DNA from: Nocardiopsis sp. NRRL B-16309
GTDB lineage: Bacteria; Actinomycetota; Actinomycetes; Streptosporangiales; Streptosporangiaceae
Assembly (NCBI RefSeq): GCF_001279585.1
Contig: NZ_LGEC01000092.1
Span: 1 to 64,000 of the forward strand
Direction of reading: 5' to 3'
DNA length: 64,000 nucleotides
The translations under genes were made by a program, and so were the position numbers. Under the pieces are notes generated by a model. That model saw only the letters and a program-made list of their open reading frames with translations, ran no database searches and was not told where the DNA came from. How positions within the stretch are numbered: the first letter of the stretch is position 1; each line of letters begins with the position of its first letter. Of the stretch, positions 54,073 through 62,502 are shown in pieces.

Positions 54073-55284
54073 GTGGAGAAAACACTCCCCCTCGCCGAGC
54101 ACGCCCGTGCCCGAAACAGAACCAAGGGCGCGCCCGTCCCCTTTTTCACCCAGGCCGACACGTTCAGGGAACTGTGGCCCGAGATTCGCGCCAATTGCAC
54201 CCGGGTCCTGGACCGGGGAAAGTTCTCGCACGGATCGGTCGTCGCCGAATTCGAACGCGCGCTCGCCCGCTGGACGGGAGCCGCGCACGTGGTCGGCGTC
54301 AACTCCGGCACCGACGCCCTGGTCCTGCTGCTGCGCGCGGCGGGACTCAGACCCGGCGACGAGGTCGTCGTGCCCGCCTACACCTTCGTCGCCACGGCCA
54401 CCTCCGTCGTGCTCGCCGGAGGAGTCCCGGTCTTCGCCGACATCGAGGAGCGCGGCTACGGGATCGACCCGCGCTCCGTGGACGCCGTGGCGACCCCGCG
54501 CACCCGCATGGTCATGCCCGTGCACCTGTTCGACCGCCTGGCCGACATGAGGGGCGTGCACGAGGTCGCGCGTCGGCGCGGACTGACCGTCGTGGAGGAC
54601 AGCGCCGAAGCCATCGGCATGCGCCTGGACGGCACGCACGCCGGACTGCTCGGCACCGGCGGGGTGCTGTCGTTCTTCCCCGCCAAGACCCTGGGCGCGA
54701 TCGGCGACGCGGGGGCCGTGCTCACCGACGACGACACCGTCGCCGAGTCCGTGCGCGCCCTGCGCCACCACGGCCGCGGCGGACGCACCCTCGACCACTT
54801 CCCCGGCATCTCCAACGCCACGGTCCTTCCCGGCTGCAACAGCAAGATGGACGACATCCAGGCCGCCGTGCTGCTCGCCAAGCTCGGACGCCTGGACGCC
54901 GGCATCGCCCGGCGGGCGGAACTGTCCGCCCGCTACGACGCGCGGTTGCGCGGGATTCCCGGTGTGCTCGCCGTCCCCGGGGACGCCGCCCCGCACCCGG
55001 GCGGAGACCGGGTGACCTACGTCCACCTCATCGAGGCCGAGGACCGCGACGCCCTCGCCGCGCACCTGGCCGCCCGGGGCATCGGGACCGAGACCTACTA
55101 CCCGACCCCCCTGCACCTGCAGCCGTGCTTCGCCCACCTGGGCCACCGGGCGGGCGACTTCCCGCGCGCCGAGGCGGCGTGCGCGGCGGCCCTGGCGCTG
55201 CCGCTGCACGCCGACCTGTCCGACGCCGACCTGGACCGGGTGTGCGACGAGATCGAGCACTTCTACGCCGGGAGGCGAGCGTGA
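54073..55284 (+). CDS. DegT/DnrJ/EryC1-family PLP aminotransferase (1)
   Basis: The product has 403 residues. NSGTDALVLLLRAAGLRPGD binds the cofactor phosphate. VVEDSAEAIG carries the Asp that pairs with the pyridine nitrogen. Lys205 in SFFPAKTLGAIGDAG is the PLP Schiff-base lysine, and PGCNSKMDDIQAAVL is the late substrate segment. This family transaminates keto sugars or keto-cyclitols. GTG 54073 starts it, and about 35 residues precede the conserved fold. Its stop overlaps the GTG of the second aminotransferase, so the two are coupled. Confidence 0.88.
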   Translation: MEKTLPLAEHARARNRTKGAPVPFFTQADTFRELWPEIRANCTRVLDRGKFSHGSVVAEFERALARWTGAAHVVGVNSGTDALVLLLRAAGLRPGDEVVVPAYTFVATATSVVLAGGVPVFADIEERGYGIDPRSVDAVATPRTRMVMPVHLFDRLADMRGVHEVARRRGLTVVEDSAEAIGMRLDGTHAGLLGTGGVLSFFPAKTLGAIGDAGAVLTDDDTVAESVRALRHHGRGGRTLDHFPGISNATVLPGCNSKMDDIQAAVLLAKLGRLDAGIARRAELSARYDARLRGIPGVLAVPGDAAPHPGGDRVTYVHLIEAEDRDALAAHLAARGIGTETYYPTPLHLQPCFAHLGHRAGDFPRAEAACAAALALPLHADLSDADLDRVCDEIEHFYAGRRA

Positions 55285-56438
55285 CCGTTCCGACCGCCAC
55301 GGCGAGCATCCCCTTCTTCCCGCCCGACCTGTTCGAAACCGACCGCGAGGCCCTGCTGGAGACGGTGTACTCCATCGGCACCGGAACCGAGCAGAAGTTC
55401 ATCCTCGGAGAGCGCACCGCGCGCCTGGAGGAGGAACTGCGCGAGGGCCTGGGGGCGGGCGACGTCGTCGCCTGCTCCAGCGGGACCTCCGCCCTCACCC
55501 TGGTCCTGACGGCCATGGGCGTGGGCCCCGGGGACGAGGTCGTGGTCCCCGCCTTCGGCTGCGCCCCCCTGGCCAGCACCGTCGTCAACAGCGGCGCCCG
55601 CCCGGTCTTCGCCGACATCGACCCGCTCACCCTGACCGCGGACCCCGCCGCGGCCGCCTCGCTCGTCACCGCGCGCACCAAGGCGCTGATGCCCGCGCAC
55701 ATGTTCTCGTTCATGGCGGACATGCCGGGCTTTCGCGCGCTGGCCGACCGGCACGGGCTGCGCCTGGTGGAGGACTCCGCGGTGGCCCAGGGCGGTGTGC
55801 TCCACGGGCGTCCCGCGGGGCGCTGGGGCGACGCCGGCGTCTACTCGTTCGTCCAGGTCAAGACCTTCGGGATGCCCGGAGAAGGCGGAGTGGTGGTCAC
55901 CGACGACCCCCGGCTGGCCCGGGACGTGCGCATGCTGCGCAACCACGGGCAGGACGGGGTGCGCCGCTTCCACCACCACCGCGTCGGATACAACAGCCGC
56001 TTCGACGAGGTCCTCGCCGACTTCCAGCTGCGCCGCCTGGCGGGTCTGCCCGCCCGACTGGCGCGCCGCGCCGAGATCGCCGCGTACTACTCCGAGCGCT
56101 TCGCGCCCCTGGCCGACCGGGGGATCACGGCGCCGCCCGTCGGCGGAGACGGCCGCTGCCACTACGTCTACGCGGTGCTGGCGCGGCGCCGCGACGCACT
56201 CGTGGCCCACCTGGCCGAACGGGGCGTCGGCTCGCACGTCTACTACCCCCGGACCCTGCCCGAACAGCCCGCGTTCGCCCCGTACGCCCCCGGCGGGGCG
56301 CGCTGGCCCCGCGCGGAGTCGGCCGCCCGGCGCAACCTCGCCCTGCCGCTCTACCCGCATCTGAGCGACGCCGAGGTGGAGCACGTCGCCGACGCCGTCT
56401 GCGCGTTCGCCCACACGGACGACACGGAGGACCGATGA
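55281..56438 (+). CDS. DegT/DnrJ/EryC1-family PLP aminotransferase (2)
   Basis: The product has 385 residues. It shares the fold with the preceding enzyme but is clearly divergent. CSSGTSALTLVLTAMGVGPGD is the phosphate site, VEDSAVAQGG the Asp segment, and Lys194 in YSFVQVKTFGMPGEGG the PLP lysine. The KTFG context differs from KTLG of its neighbour, and the late segment GYNSRFDEVLADFQL is also different. Two different amination sites or substrates are likely. GTG 55281 has GGAGG upstream and overlaps the previous stop. Confidence 0.87.
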   Translation: MTVPTATASIPFFPPDLFETDREALLETVYSIGTGTEQKFILGERTARLEEELREGLGAGDVVACSSGTSALTLVLTAMGVGPGDEVVVPAFGCAPLASTVVNSGARPVFADIDPLTLTADPAAAASLVTARTKALMPAHMFSFMADMPGFRALADRHGLRLVEDSAVAQGGVLHGRPAGRWGDAGVYSFVQVKTFGMPGEGGVVVTDDPRLARDVRMLRNHGQDGVRRFHHHRVGYNSRFDEVLADFQLRRLAGLPARLARRAEIAAYYSERFAPLADRGITAPPVGGDGRCHYVYAVLARRRDALVAHLAERGVGSHVYYPRTLPEQPAFAPYAPGGARWPRAESAARRNLALPLYPHLSDAEVEHVADAVCAFAHTDDTEDR

Positions 56439-57451
56439 CCGACCAGATCACCGACCGGACGGCCGACCCCGCCCCGGCCCCCGACCTCGCCCCGGCCCCG
56501 GCCCCGGCCCCGGCCCCCGCACGGCGCACCGCGGCGGCCTACGTGCGCCTGGCCAAACTCGACATCTACGACTACTACATCGGCCTGCCGCTGGTGTGGG
56601 CGATGCTGGTGCCCGCCACACGGTGGGAACCGGGCGTGCTCGGACTGCTCGTCCTCATCCTCGCCGCCGAGATCGCCGTGGTGGCCGCCATGGTCGCCTT
56701 CGACGACGTCACGGGCTACCGGGACGGCAGCGACGCCGCCAACTACGGATCCGACGCCGCCCGGCGCCGGCTGGCCCGCAAACCCCTGGTGGCGGGCACC
56801 CTCACCGAGAAGCAGGCATTGCGCTTCGCCCGGTGGGCGACCGTGGCGAGCGTGGCGCTGTGGGCGCTGGTGGTGGCGCTCGCACCGCACCGGCCGCTGT
56901 GGGCCGTGGTCCTGGCGGCGGTGTGCGTGGTGGCGTCGGTCCAGTACTCCTGGGGGCTCAAGATCAGCTACCGGGGATTCCAGGAGGTCTTCCTGATCGG
57001 CCTGGGGGTCGGCTGGGTCCTGGTCCCCTACGGCCTGCTCACCGGCGAGGTGAACGGGTTCGTCCTGGCCCAGGCGCTGCTGTTCGGGTTCGGGCCCATG
57101 CTGTTCGGGCTCTACTCCAACACCAACGACATCGAGGGGGACCGCGGGGCCGGGCGCGTCACCGTCGCCGCGATCGTGCCCCCGCGGCTGAACACCGCGT
57201 TCATCATCGCCATGACCGTGGCCGAGAGCATGCTCATCCACGGTGCCACCGTGGCGGGCATCGCGCCGTGGTGGTTCCCGCTCGTGATGGCGCCCATCCT
57301 CGTCATGCGGGTGACCCAGCTGGTGATCGGCTTCGTCCGCGGTGACATCCTGCGCGCCCGCCGCATCGCGATCCACACCCACCGGGTCACGGTGGTCCTG
57401 CTGATCACCGCGAACCTGGCCGCCCCGCTCCTGGCCGGGGCCGCCGTGTGA
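56435..57451 (+). CDS. UbiA-family prenyltransferase
   Basis: The product has 338 residues, an integral membrane enzyme with about eight to nine helices. The first Asp-rich loop is FDDVTGYRDGSD (from about residue 89) and the second is NTNDIEGDRGAG (Asn231-Asp232...Asp236), the two Mg-diphosphate sites of UbiA enzymes. An N-terminal ~30 residue PAPA repeat precedes helix 1. It should transfer a prenyl or polyprenyl diphosphate, or a related group, to an acceptor. ATG 56435 overlaps the aminotransferase stop (ATGA), and its own stop overlaps the next GTG. Confidence 0.88.
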   Translation: MTDQITDRTADPAPAPDLAPAPAPAPAPARRTAAAYVRLAKLDIYDYYIGLPLVWAMLVPATRWEPGVLGLLVLILAAEIAVVAAMVAFDDVTGYRDGSDAANYGSDAARRRLARKPLVAGTLTEKQALRFARWATVASVALWALVVALAPHRPLWAVVLAAVCVVASVQYSWGLKISYRGFQEVFLIGLGVGWVLVPYGLLTGEVNGFVLAQALLFGFGPMLFGLYSNTNDIEGDRGAGRVTVAAIVPPRLNTAFIIAMTVAESMLIHGATVAGIAPWWFPLVMAPILVMRVTQLVIGFVRGDILRARRIAIHTHRVTVVLLITANLAAPLLAGAAV

Positions 57452-58836
57452 ACGCCGCGCCGGACGTGGTCGTGGTCGGAGCGGGCGTGGCCGGCCTGGC
57501 GACCGCCTACGAGCTGGCCCGCGCCGGACACCCGGTGCGGGTGCTGGAGGCCGCCGACGCGGTCGGCGGACGCATGCGGACCCTGCGCGCCGACGGCTGC
57601 CTCATCGACACCGGAGCCGAGATGCTGCCCTCCGCCCAGGGCTACCCGGCCACGTGGCGGCTGGTCCGCGAACTCGGACTCGACGGGGAGGCCGGCGCGG
57701 TACCACGGGTGCGCGGCGCCCTCGCAGTCTGGCGTGCGGGCCGTTCCCGCCCGCACGCGGGCCGCCCCCTGGGCCTGCTCACCGGCGCGGGCCTGTCAGC
57801 GCGGGCACGCGTGGAGCTGATGCGCCTGCAGATCGCGCTGGGGCGCGCGGGACTGGACCCCGACCGCCCCGAGCGCTCGCCCCTGGGCTCCGACACCGTC
57901 GCCGACCTGCTCCGCGACTACCATCCGGAGCTGCGGGACCGCCTCGTCCAGCCGCTGGCCGCCGGGTTCTTCGGCTGGGACCCCGAACGCTCGGCCGCGG
58001 CGCCGCTGGCCGCGCACCTGGCGGCCTCGGGCAGCACCAGCCGCTGGCACACCTACCGCGACGGGATGGACACGCTCGCCCGCGCCCTCGCCGACCGGCT
58101 CGACGTGCGCACCGGGCACACCGTGACGGCGGTGGCCGCCGACCGGGACGGGGTCCGGCTGGAGTCGGACCGCGGGGCGCTCACCGCCCGTGCCGCGGTG
58201 CTGGCGGTGCCCGCCCCCGTGGCTGCCGGGCTGTACCCCGGCGCACCCCCGGCCGAACGCGACTACCTGCGCGCGTGCGGGTTCACGCCCATGCTGCGCC
58301 TCACCCTGGTCCTGGACCGGCCGATGGCGCCCCGGGGCGCGCGCCGCGGCTTCGCCACCCTCGTGCCCGCCGACGAGGACGCCCTGGTCAACGTGATCAC
58401 GGTGGACCACAACAAACATCCGGGCCGCGCCCCGGCGGGCCGCGGACTGGTGTCGGTCGTCACCTCGCCCCGCGGCACCGCCGAACTCCTCGACGCGCCC
58501 GACGCACAGGTGGTGCGCCGCCTCCTGGACCGCGCCGAGCGCTTCGTCCCCGGCCTGGCGGCACGCGTCCGGACCGCCCACGTGCACCGGTTCCGGTACG
58601 GGCTCCCCGAGGCCACCCCGCGCGCGCTGGAGGCCCGGGCGGCGTTCGCGGCCCGGCCCGCCTCGGCCGTGGAGTACGCCGGCGACTGGGTCGCGCTCCG
58701 CCCGTGCAGCGAGGGCGCTGTCTCCTCCGCCGCCCTGGCCGCCCGACGCGTCCTCGCGCACCTGTCCCGGCCCCGGGCCGAACAGCGCCCCGGCGACCGC
58801 ACGAGCGCCCTCCCCACCCCGAACGACGAGGCATGA
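57448..58836 (+). CDS. FAD-dependent oxidoreductase (amine oxidase/protoporphyrinogen oxidase fold)
   Basis: The product has 462 residues. The FAD dinucleotide motif is VVVVGAGVAGLATAYELARA, followed by VLEAADAVGGRMRT and a C-terminal FAD segment (VEYAGDWVALRPCSEGAVSSA, partly quoted). The overall layout is that of flavin monooxygenase-like amine oxidases, phytoene desaturases and protoporphyrinogen oxidases. The substrate is unknown. Being translated with UbiA, it may oxidise or desaturate the prenylated product, or the isoprenoid itself. GTG 57448 overlaps the UbiA stop. Confidence 0.84.
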   Translation: MNAAPDVVVVGAGVAGLATAYELARAGHPVRVLEAADAVGGRMRTLRADGCLIDTGAEMLPSAQGYPATWRLVRELGLDGEAGAVPRVRGALAVWRAGRSRPHAGRPLGLLTGAGLSARARVELMRLQIALGRAGLDPDRPERSPLGSDTVADLLRDYHPELRDRLVQPLAAGFFGWDPERSAAAPLAAHLAASGSTSRWHTYRDGMDTLARALADRLDVRTGHTVTAVAADRDGVRLESDRGALTARAAVLAVPAPVAAGLYPGAPPAERDYLRACGFTPMLRLTLVLDRPMAPRGARRGFATLVPADEDALVNVITVDHNKHPGRAPAGRGLVSVVTSPRGTAELLDAPDAQVVRRLLDRAERFVPGLAARVRTAHVHRFRYGLPEATPRALEARAAFAARPASAVEYAGDWVALRPCSEGAVSSAALAARRVLAHLSRPRAEQRPGDRTSALPTPNDEA

Positions 58837-60443
58837 TGACACCCTTCAGCAAGCCCATCCACCTGGGCACACTCTTCGACGACCTGGCCGAGCGCGGCCA
58901 CGCCACGGCCGTGCACCTGAGCCGGCCCCTGGACATCGCGCCCGGCCTGGGGACCGCCCTGGACATCCCGCGCCTGGCCGGGCTCGTGGCCGAGGCGGCC
59001 GGATGGCTGACCAGCGCCGGGGTCCGGCCCGGCGACCGCGTCGCGATCGCCAAGCGCAACCACTGGGACTACGTGGTGCTCTCCTGCGCCGCCGCGCGGG
59101 TGGGCGCGGTGCCCGCGTCCCTGTCCGCCCACCTGGACCCCTCCGTCCTGGAGGTCCTCCTCAAACGGCTCGACCCCGCGCTCCTGGTCACCGACGCCGC
59201 GCTGTTGGCGGCGTGCCGGGAGGGCGGGACCGACCTGGCGTCACTGGCCGGGCGGGCCCTGGTCGTCGACGGGACCGCCGCGGGGGCGCTGTCCACCGAC
59301 GACGTACGCGGTGGGCCCGAGCCCCGGCCGCGCCGCCCGCCCCTGGACGCGCCGCTGGCCATCATGCACACCTCCGGCACCACGGGCGTGCCCAAGCTGG
59401 TCGTGCACTCCACCCGCACGATCATGCGCCGCCTGGCCGGGTTCGAGGCGCACCGCTGGCCGCTGCTCGGCAGCCGCCCCGACGACGCCGTCGCCAGCGC
59501 GGTCTCCTTCGCGCACGGCCGCGCGCTCGCCTGGACGGCGAGCGTGCTCTGGCTGGCCCCCGCGCGGCTGCTGGCGGTCTCGTCCTCGGACTGGGCGGAG
59601 GCCGGGCCCTTCCTGGAGCGGCACCGCCCCACCACCCTGGAGGCGCAGCCCGCGACCTACGTGCGCTGGCAGGACCGTGCCGCCGAGCGGCGCGCCCCCT
59701 TCGAGCGCGTGCGGCTCTACATCAGCACCTTCGACGCCATGCACCCGCCCACCGTCCGCGCCTTCCTCGGCGCCACCCGGCACCGCCACCCGGTCTGGAT
59801 GCAGGGCTGGGGCCAGAGCGAGACCGGGCCGCTCACCTTCCGCTTCCTCACCAGGCGCGCCATGGCCACCGAACGCGGACGCCACCCGACCACGCGCGAC
59901 CTCGGCCGCCCGGTCCCCACCCGTACCGCACTGCGCGTGGTCGACCCACAGACCCTGCGGCCTGTGCCCCGTGGCACCCAGGGCCTGGTGTTCTGCCGCA
60001 GCGAGGCCCTGTGCCTGGGCTACGTCGGCGAGGAGGAGCGCTGGCGGTCCAAGTGGGTCGGCCAGTGGTGGAACACCGGCGACCTCGGCGTGCTCACCCG
60101 CACCGGGAGCGTGCGCCTGGTCGACCGGGAGGTGGACGCCATCCCCGAGGGCAGCTGCCTGGAACTGGAGGACGTCATCGCCGACCGTCTTCCCGGGGTG
60201 CTGGAGTGCGTCGTCCTGGGCGTTCCGGGCCGCCCCTCCCTGCCGGTCGCGGTCACCGAGGACGGCACGCTCGACCTCGACGCGTGGCGGCGTGCGGTCA
60301 CCGACCTGCCCCCGCTCGCCGACCCGGTGGCGATGAAGTGGGACGAGGTTCCCCGGACCGGCACCGGCAAGGTCCGCCGCGCGGCACTGCGCGACCGGAT
60401 CGGCGAGACACCCGACACCCACGGGACGGGGCGGTGGACCTGA
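58833..60443 (+). CDS. Acyl-CoA synthetase/AMP-forming ligase (1)
   Basis: The product has 536 residues of the adenylate-forming superfamily. The P-loop is intact (MHTSGTTGVPKLVVHS). GWGQSETGPLTF is the A5-type motif, NTGDLGVLTRTGSVRLVDRE the A7-A8 hinge, and the C-terminal lysine is in PRTGTGKVRRAALRD. It should activate a carboxylic acid to acyl-AMP and then acyl-CoA. ATG 58833 or 58836 starts it, overlapping the FAD enzyme stop. Its TGA overlaps the next ATG by one base. Confidence 0.87.
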   Translation: MMTPFSKPIHLGTLFDDLAERGHATAVHLSRPLDIAPGLGTALDIPRLAGLVAEAAGWLTSAGVRPGDRVAIAKRNHWDYVVLSCAAARVGAVPASLSAHLDPSVLEVLLKRLDPALLVTDAALLAACREGGTDLASLAGRALVVDGTAAGALSTDDVRGGPEPRPRRPPLDAPLAIMHTSGTTGVPKLVVHSTRTIMRRLAGFEAHRWPLLGSRPDDAVASAVSFAHGRALAWTASVLWLAPARLLAVSSSDWAEAGPFLERHRPTTLEAQPATYVRWQDRAAERRAPFERVRLYISTFDAMHPPTVRAFLGATRHRHPVWMQGWGQSETGPLTFRFLTRRAMATERGRHPTTRDLGRPVPTRTALRVVDPQTLRPVPRGTQGLVFCRSEALCLGYVGEEERWRSKWVGQWWNTGDLGVLTRTGSVRLVDREVDAIPEGSCLELEDVIADRLPGVLECVVLGVPGRPSLPVAVTEDGTLDLDAWRRAVTDLPPLADPVAMKWDEVPRTGTGKVRRAALRDRIGETPDTHGTGRWT

Positions 60444-62467
60444 TGGCCCACACCGCCCCCGGTATCTCGACCACCTCTGGTGCCCTCGACACTTCCCGCG
60501 TCACCCGTACACCTGGTGCCGCTGACATCCCCGACGCCCCCGGGGACCCGAACGCCTTTGGTGCCCCTTGTACCGCCGACACCCCTGGTGCAACCGATGC
60601 TCCCCGTACACCTGGTGTCCCGGGTGCCCTCGATACCCCTGACACCTCCGCTACTCCCGGGGCCCTCGACGCTCGTGGTGCTTCTGGCGCTTCTGGTGGC
60701 CCTGGCGTTCCCGGCGCCTCCGGTGGCCTTGTTGTCTCCGGTGCCCCTGGTGTGACCGCGGGGCGACGGCGCGCGGAGGTGGCCGGGGTCGCGCTTCCGC
60801 TGGCCGGTGCGCGGGCCCGGGCGCTCGGCGACTCCCTCGCGCTACGGGTGGCCGCGGAGCGCCTGCGCGCGCTGGGGTGCGCGGTGACCGCCCCGGGCGG
60901 CCCGCCGCCGTCCGGGGCTCCGGCGGGGTGGATCGGCCTGACCGCGCTGCCCTTCGCCCCGGACGGCCCCCTGCCCGGGTGCGCGGTCTCCTGGTCCGGC
61001 CCGGTCGGCGTCCCCATGGAGGGTGAACGCGACGTGCAGGCCGCCTGCGGGATCGAGCACGTCCACGGACGGGCCTCGGGAGGACCGCGCCCCCTGGGGG
61101 TGGACTACGCCTCCGTGTGCGCCGGGGTGCTCTGCTCCCTGGCGGTCACGGCCTCGGCCCTGGCCCTGGTCCGTGGCGGGCGGTCCCTGTCCGCGACGAC
61201 CTCGGTGGCCCAGGCGGCTCTGCTCTCCCTCACCCAGTACGCCGCGGCGGCCACGGCGCCCGGAGCGGGCCCTGACTTCGGCGACCCGCCGCCCGGTGAT
61301 CGTCGCACTCCGCCGTTCCGTGCGGCCGACGGAGTGCTCTTCGAGGTGGAGACGCTCGACGCCGAGGCGTGGCGGGACCTGTGGACGCGCCTGGGCGCCG
61401 ACCCGGGGGCGGCCGCCGCGGGATGGCTCCCGTTCCAGCGGCGCTTCGCCACGGCCACCTGCCACCTGCCCGCCGCGCTGGGCGACACGGTCGCCGCCCT
61501 GGACTACGCACAGGTGCGCGCCGCCGCCGAGCGGAGCGGCGTCAGTGTCGTCCCGGTGCGGTCCGCCGACACCCCGCCCGACCCCGCACCCGACTCGCCC
61601 TGGCGGCTGCGCGGCCTCACGCCCGGGTCCCCTGGGCACGCCCTCCCCCCGCTCGGACCGCACGTCCACGCACCGCTGTCGGGGATCCGGGTCCTGGAGG
61701 CCACCACCCGGGTGCAGGGCCCGCTGGCCGGTCATCTGCTCGGCCTGCTCGGCGCCCGCGTCCTGCGCGTGGAACCGCCCGGCGGCGACCCCATGCGGGG
61801 CGTACCGCCGATGGCGGGCCCGTACTCGGCCCGCTTCCTCGCGCTGAACCGGGGCAAACGCGCCGTGGAGGCCGACCTCAAGAGCGAGCGGGGGCGCCGC
61901 ACCGCGCTGGACCTCGCCGCGTCGGCGCACGTGTTCCTGCACAACTGGCCGCCGGGCCGGGCCGAACGGCTGGGCCTGGCGCCCGACGACCTTGCGGCCG
62001 GGCGCCCGTCGCTCGTCCACGCGCACACCGGCGGATGGGCCGACGCGCTCCCCGACCCCCAGCCGCTGGGCACCGACTACCTGGTACAGGCGCACAGCGG
62101 AGTGGCGGCACTGGTCAACGGTCCCGGCGAACCCCCGGCGCCCTCCCTGATGACGATCACCGACGTCCTGGGCGGGATCATCGGCGCCGAGGGGGCCGTC
62201 GCGGCTCTGCTGGCGCACGCCCGCACCGGCGCGGGCGTGCGGGCCGAGACCGCCCTCGTCGACGCCGCCCGTCTCCTTCGCGAGGCGGCCCCGCCACGGG
62301 GGCCCTCCGCCGACCGCTCCGCCGGGGCGGCCGTGACGACCGACCTGGCCGCGATGGCCGCCGACCCGGCGTTCGCGACGGCGTTCGACACCGACGGCGC
62401 CGCCTACGCCCGCGCGCCGTGGACCTTCGCGCCCGCCGCCAGTGGTCCGTCGGAGGAGCCCCGTTGA
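60443..62467 (+). CDS. Fused class III (CaiB/BaiF) CoA-transferase-like protein with low-complexity N-terminus
   Basis: The product has 674 residues. Residues 1-110 are a degenerate Pro/Gly/Ala/Thr/Asp repeat. Residues ~115-390 resemble a partial CoA-transferase half (LGVDYASVCAGVLCSLAVTA, then SVAQAALLSLTQY). From about 410 a clear CaiB/BaiF domain follows: LSGIRVLEATTRVQGPLAGH, RVEPPGGDPMRG, ALNRGKRAVEADLKSE and GTDYLVQAHSGVAAL, with Asp545 matching the family's catalytic Asp. It should move CoA between carboxylic acids. Normal members have ~400 residues in one unit. ATG 60443 overlaps the previous stop; GTG 60434 is an alternative. Confidence 0.8.
   Translation: MAHTAPGISTTSGALDTSRVTRTPGAADIPDAPGDPNAFGAPCTADTPGATDAPRTPGVPGALDTPDTSATPGALDARGASGASGGPGVPGASGGLVVSGAPGVTAGRRRAEVAGVALPLAGARARALGDSLALRVAAERLRALGCAVTAPGGPPPSGAPAGWIGLTALPFAPDGPLPGCAVSWSGPVGVPMEGERDVQAACGIEHVHGRASGGPRPLGVDYASVCAGVLCSLAVTASALALVRGGRSLSATTSVAQAALLSLTQYAAAATAPGAGPDFGDPPPGDRRTPPFRAADGVLFEVETLDAEAWRDLWTRLGADPGAAAAGWLPFQRRFATATCHLPAALGDTVAALDYAQVRAAAERSGVSVVPVRSADTPPDPAPDSPWRLRGLTPGSPGHALPPLGPHVHAPLSGIRVLEATTRVQGPLAGHLLGLLGARVLRVEPPGGDPMRGVPPMAGPYSARFLALNRGKRAVEADLKSERGRRTALDLAASAHVFLHNWPPGRAERLGLAPDDLAAGRPSLVHAHTGGWADALPDPQPLGTDYLVQAHSGVAALVNGPGEPPAPSLMTITDVLGGIIGAEGAVAALLAHARTGAGVRAETALVDAARLLREAAPPRGPSADRSAGAAVTTDLAAMAADPAFATAFDTDGAAYARAPWTFAPAASGPSEEPR
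60455..60770 (+). repeat. Degenerate coding repeats at the CoA-transferase N-terminus
   Basis: Words such as CCTGGTG, GGTGCC and CTCGAC recur every 9-30 bases. Codons here often end in T, unlike the flanking sequence, which almost always ends codons in G or C. This suggests a recently expanded or foreign low-complexity linker. Confidence 0.6.
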
Positions 62468-62502
62468 CCACTGCCACCAGTCGCCCGGAGGTGTCCCGTT
62501 GA
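62464..62502 (+). other. 12-codon minicistron at a duplicated gene junction
   Basis: The CoA-transferase stop overlaps a TTG that opens MTTATSRPEVSR and stops at 62502. That stop overlaps TTG 62499, the start of the ligase. CCCGTTGACCAC occurs at both ends, so the junction seems to have duplicated. Confidence 0.55.

Noticed and set aside
57654..58832. N-terminal extension of the first ligase frame
   Set aside because: The frame stays open through the FAD gene by chance. The ligase fold begins at the ATG at 58833, which overlaps the preceding stop codon.
59003..60442. N-terminal extension of the CoA-transferase frame
   Set aside because: Arg/Pro/Gly-rich shadow of the ligase gene without conserved motifs.
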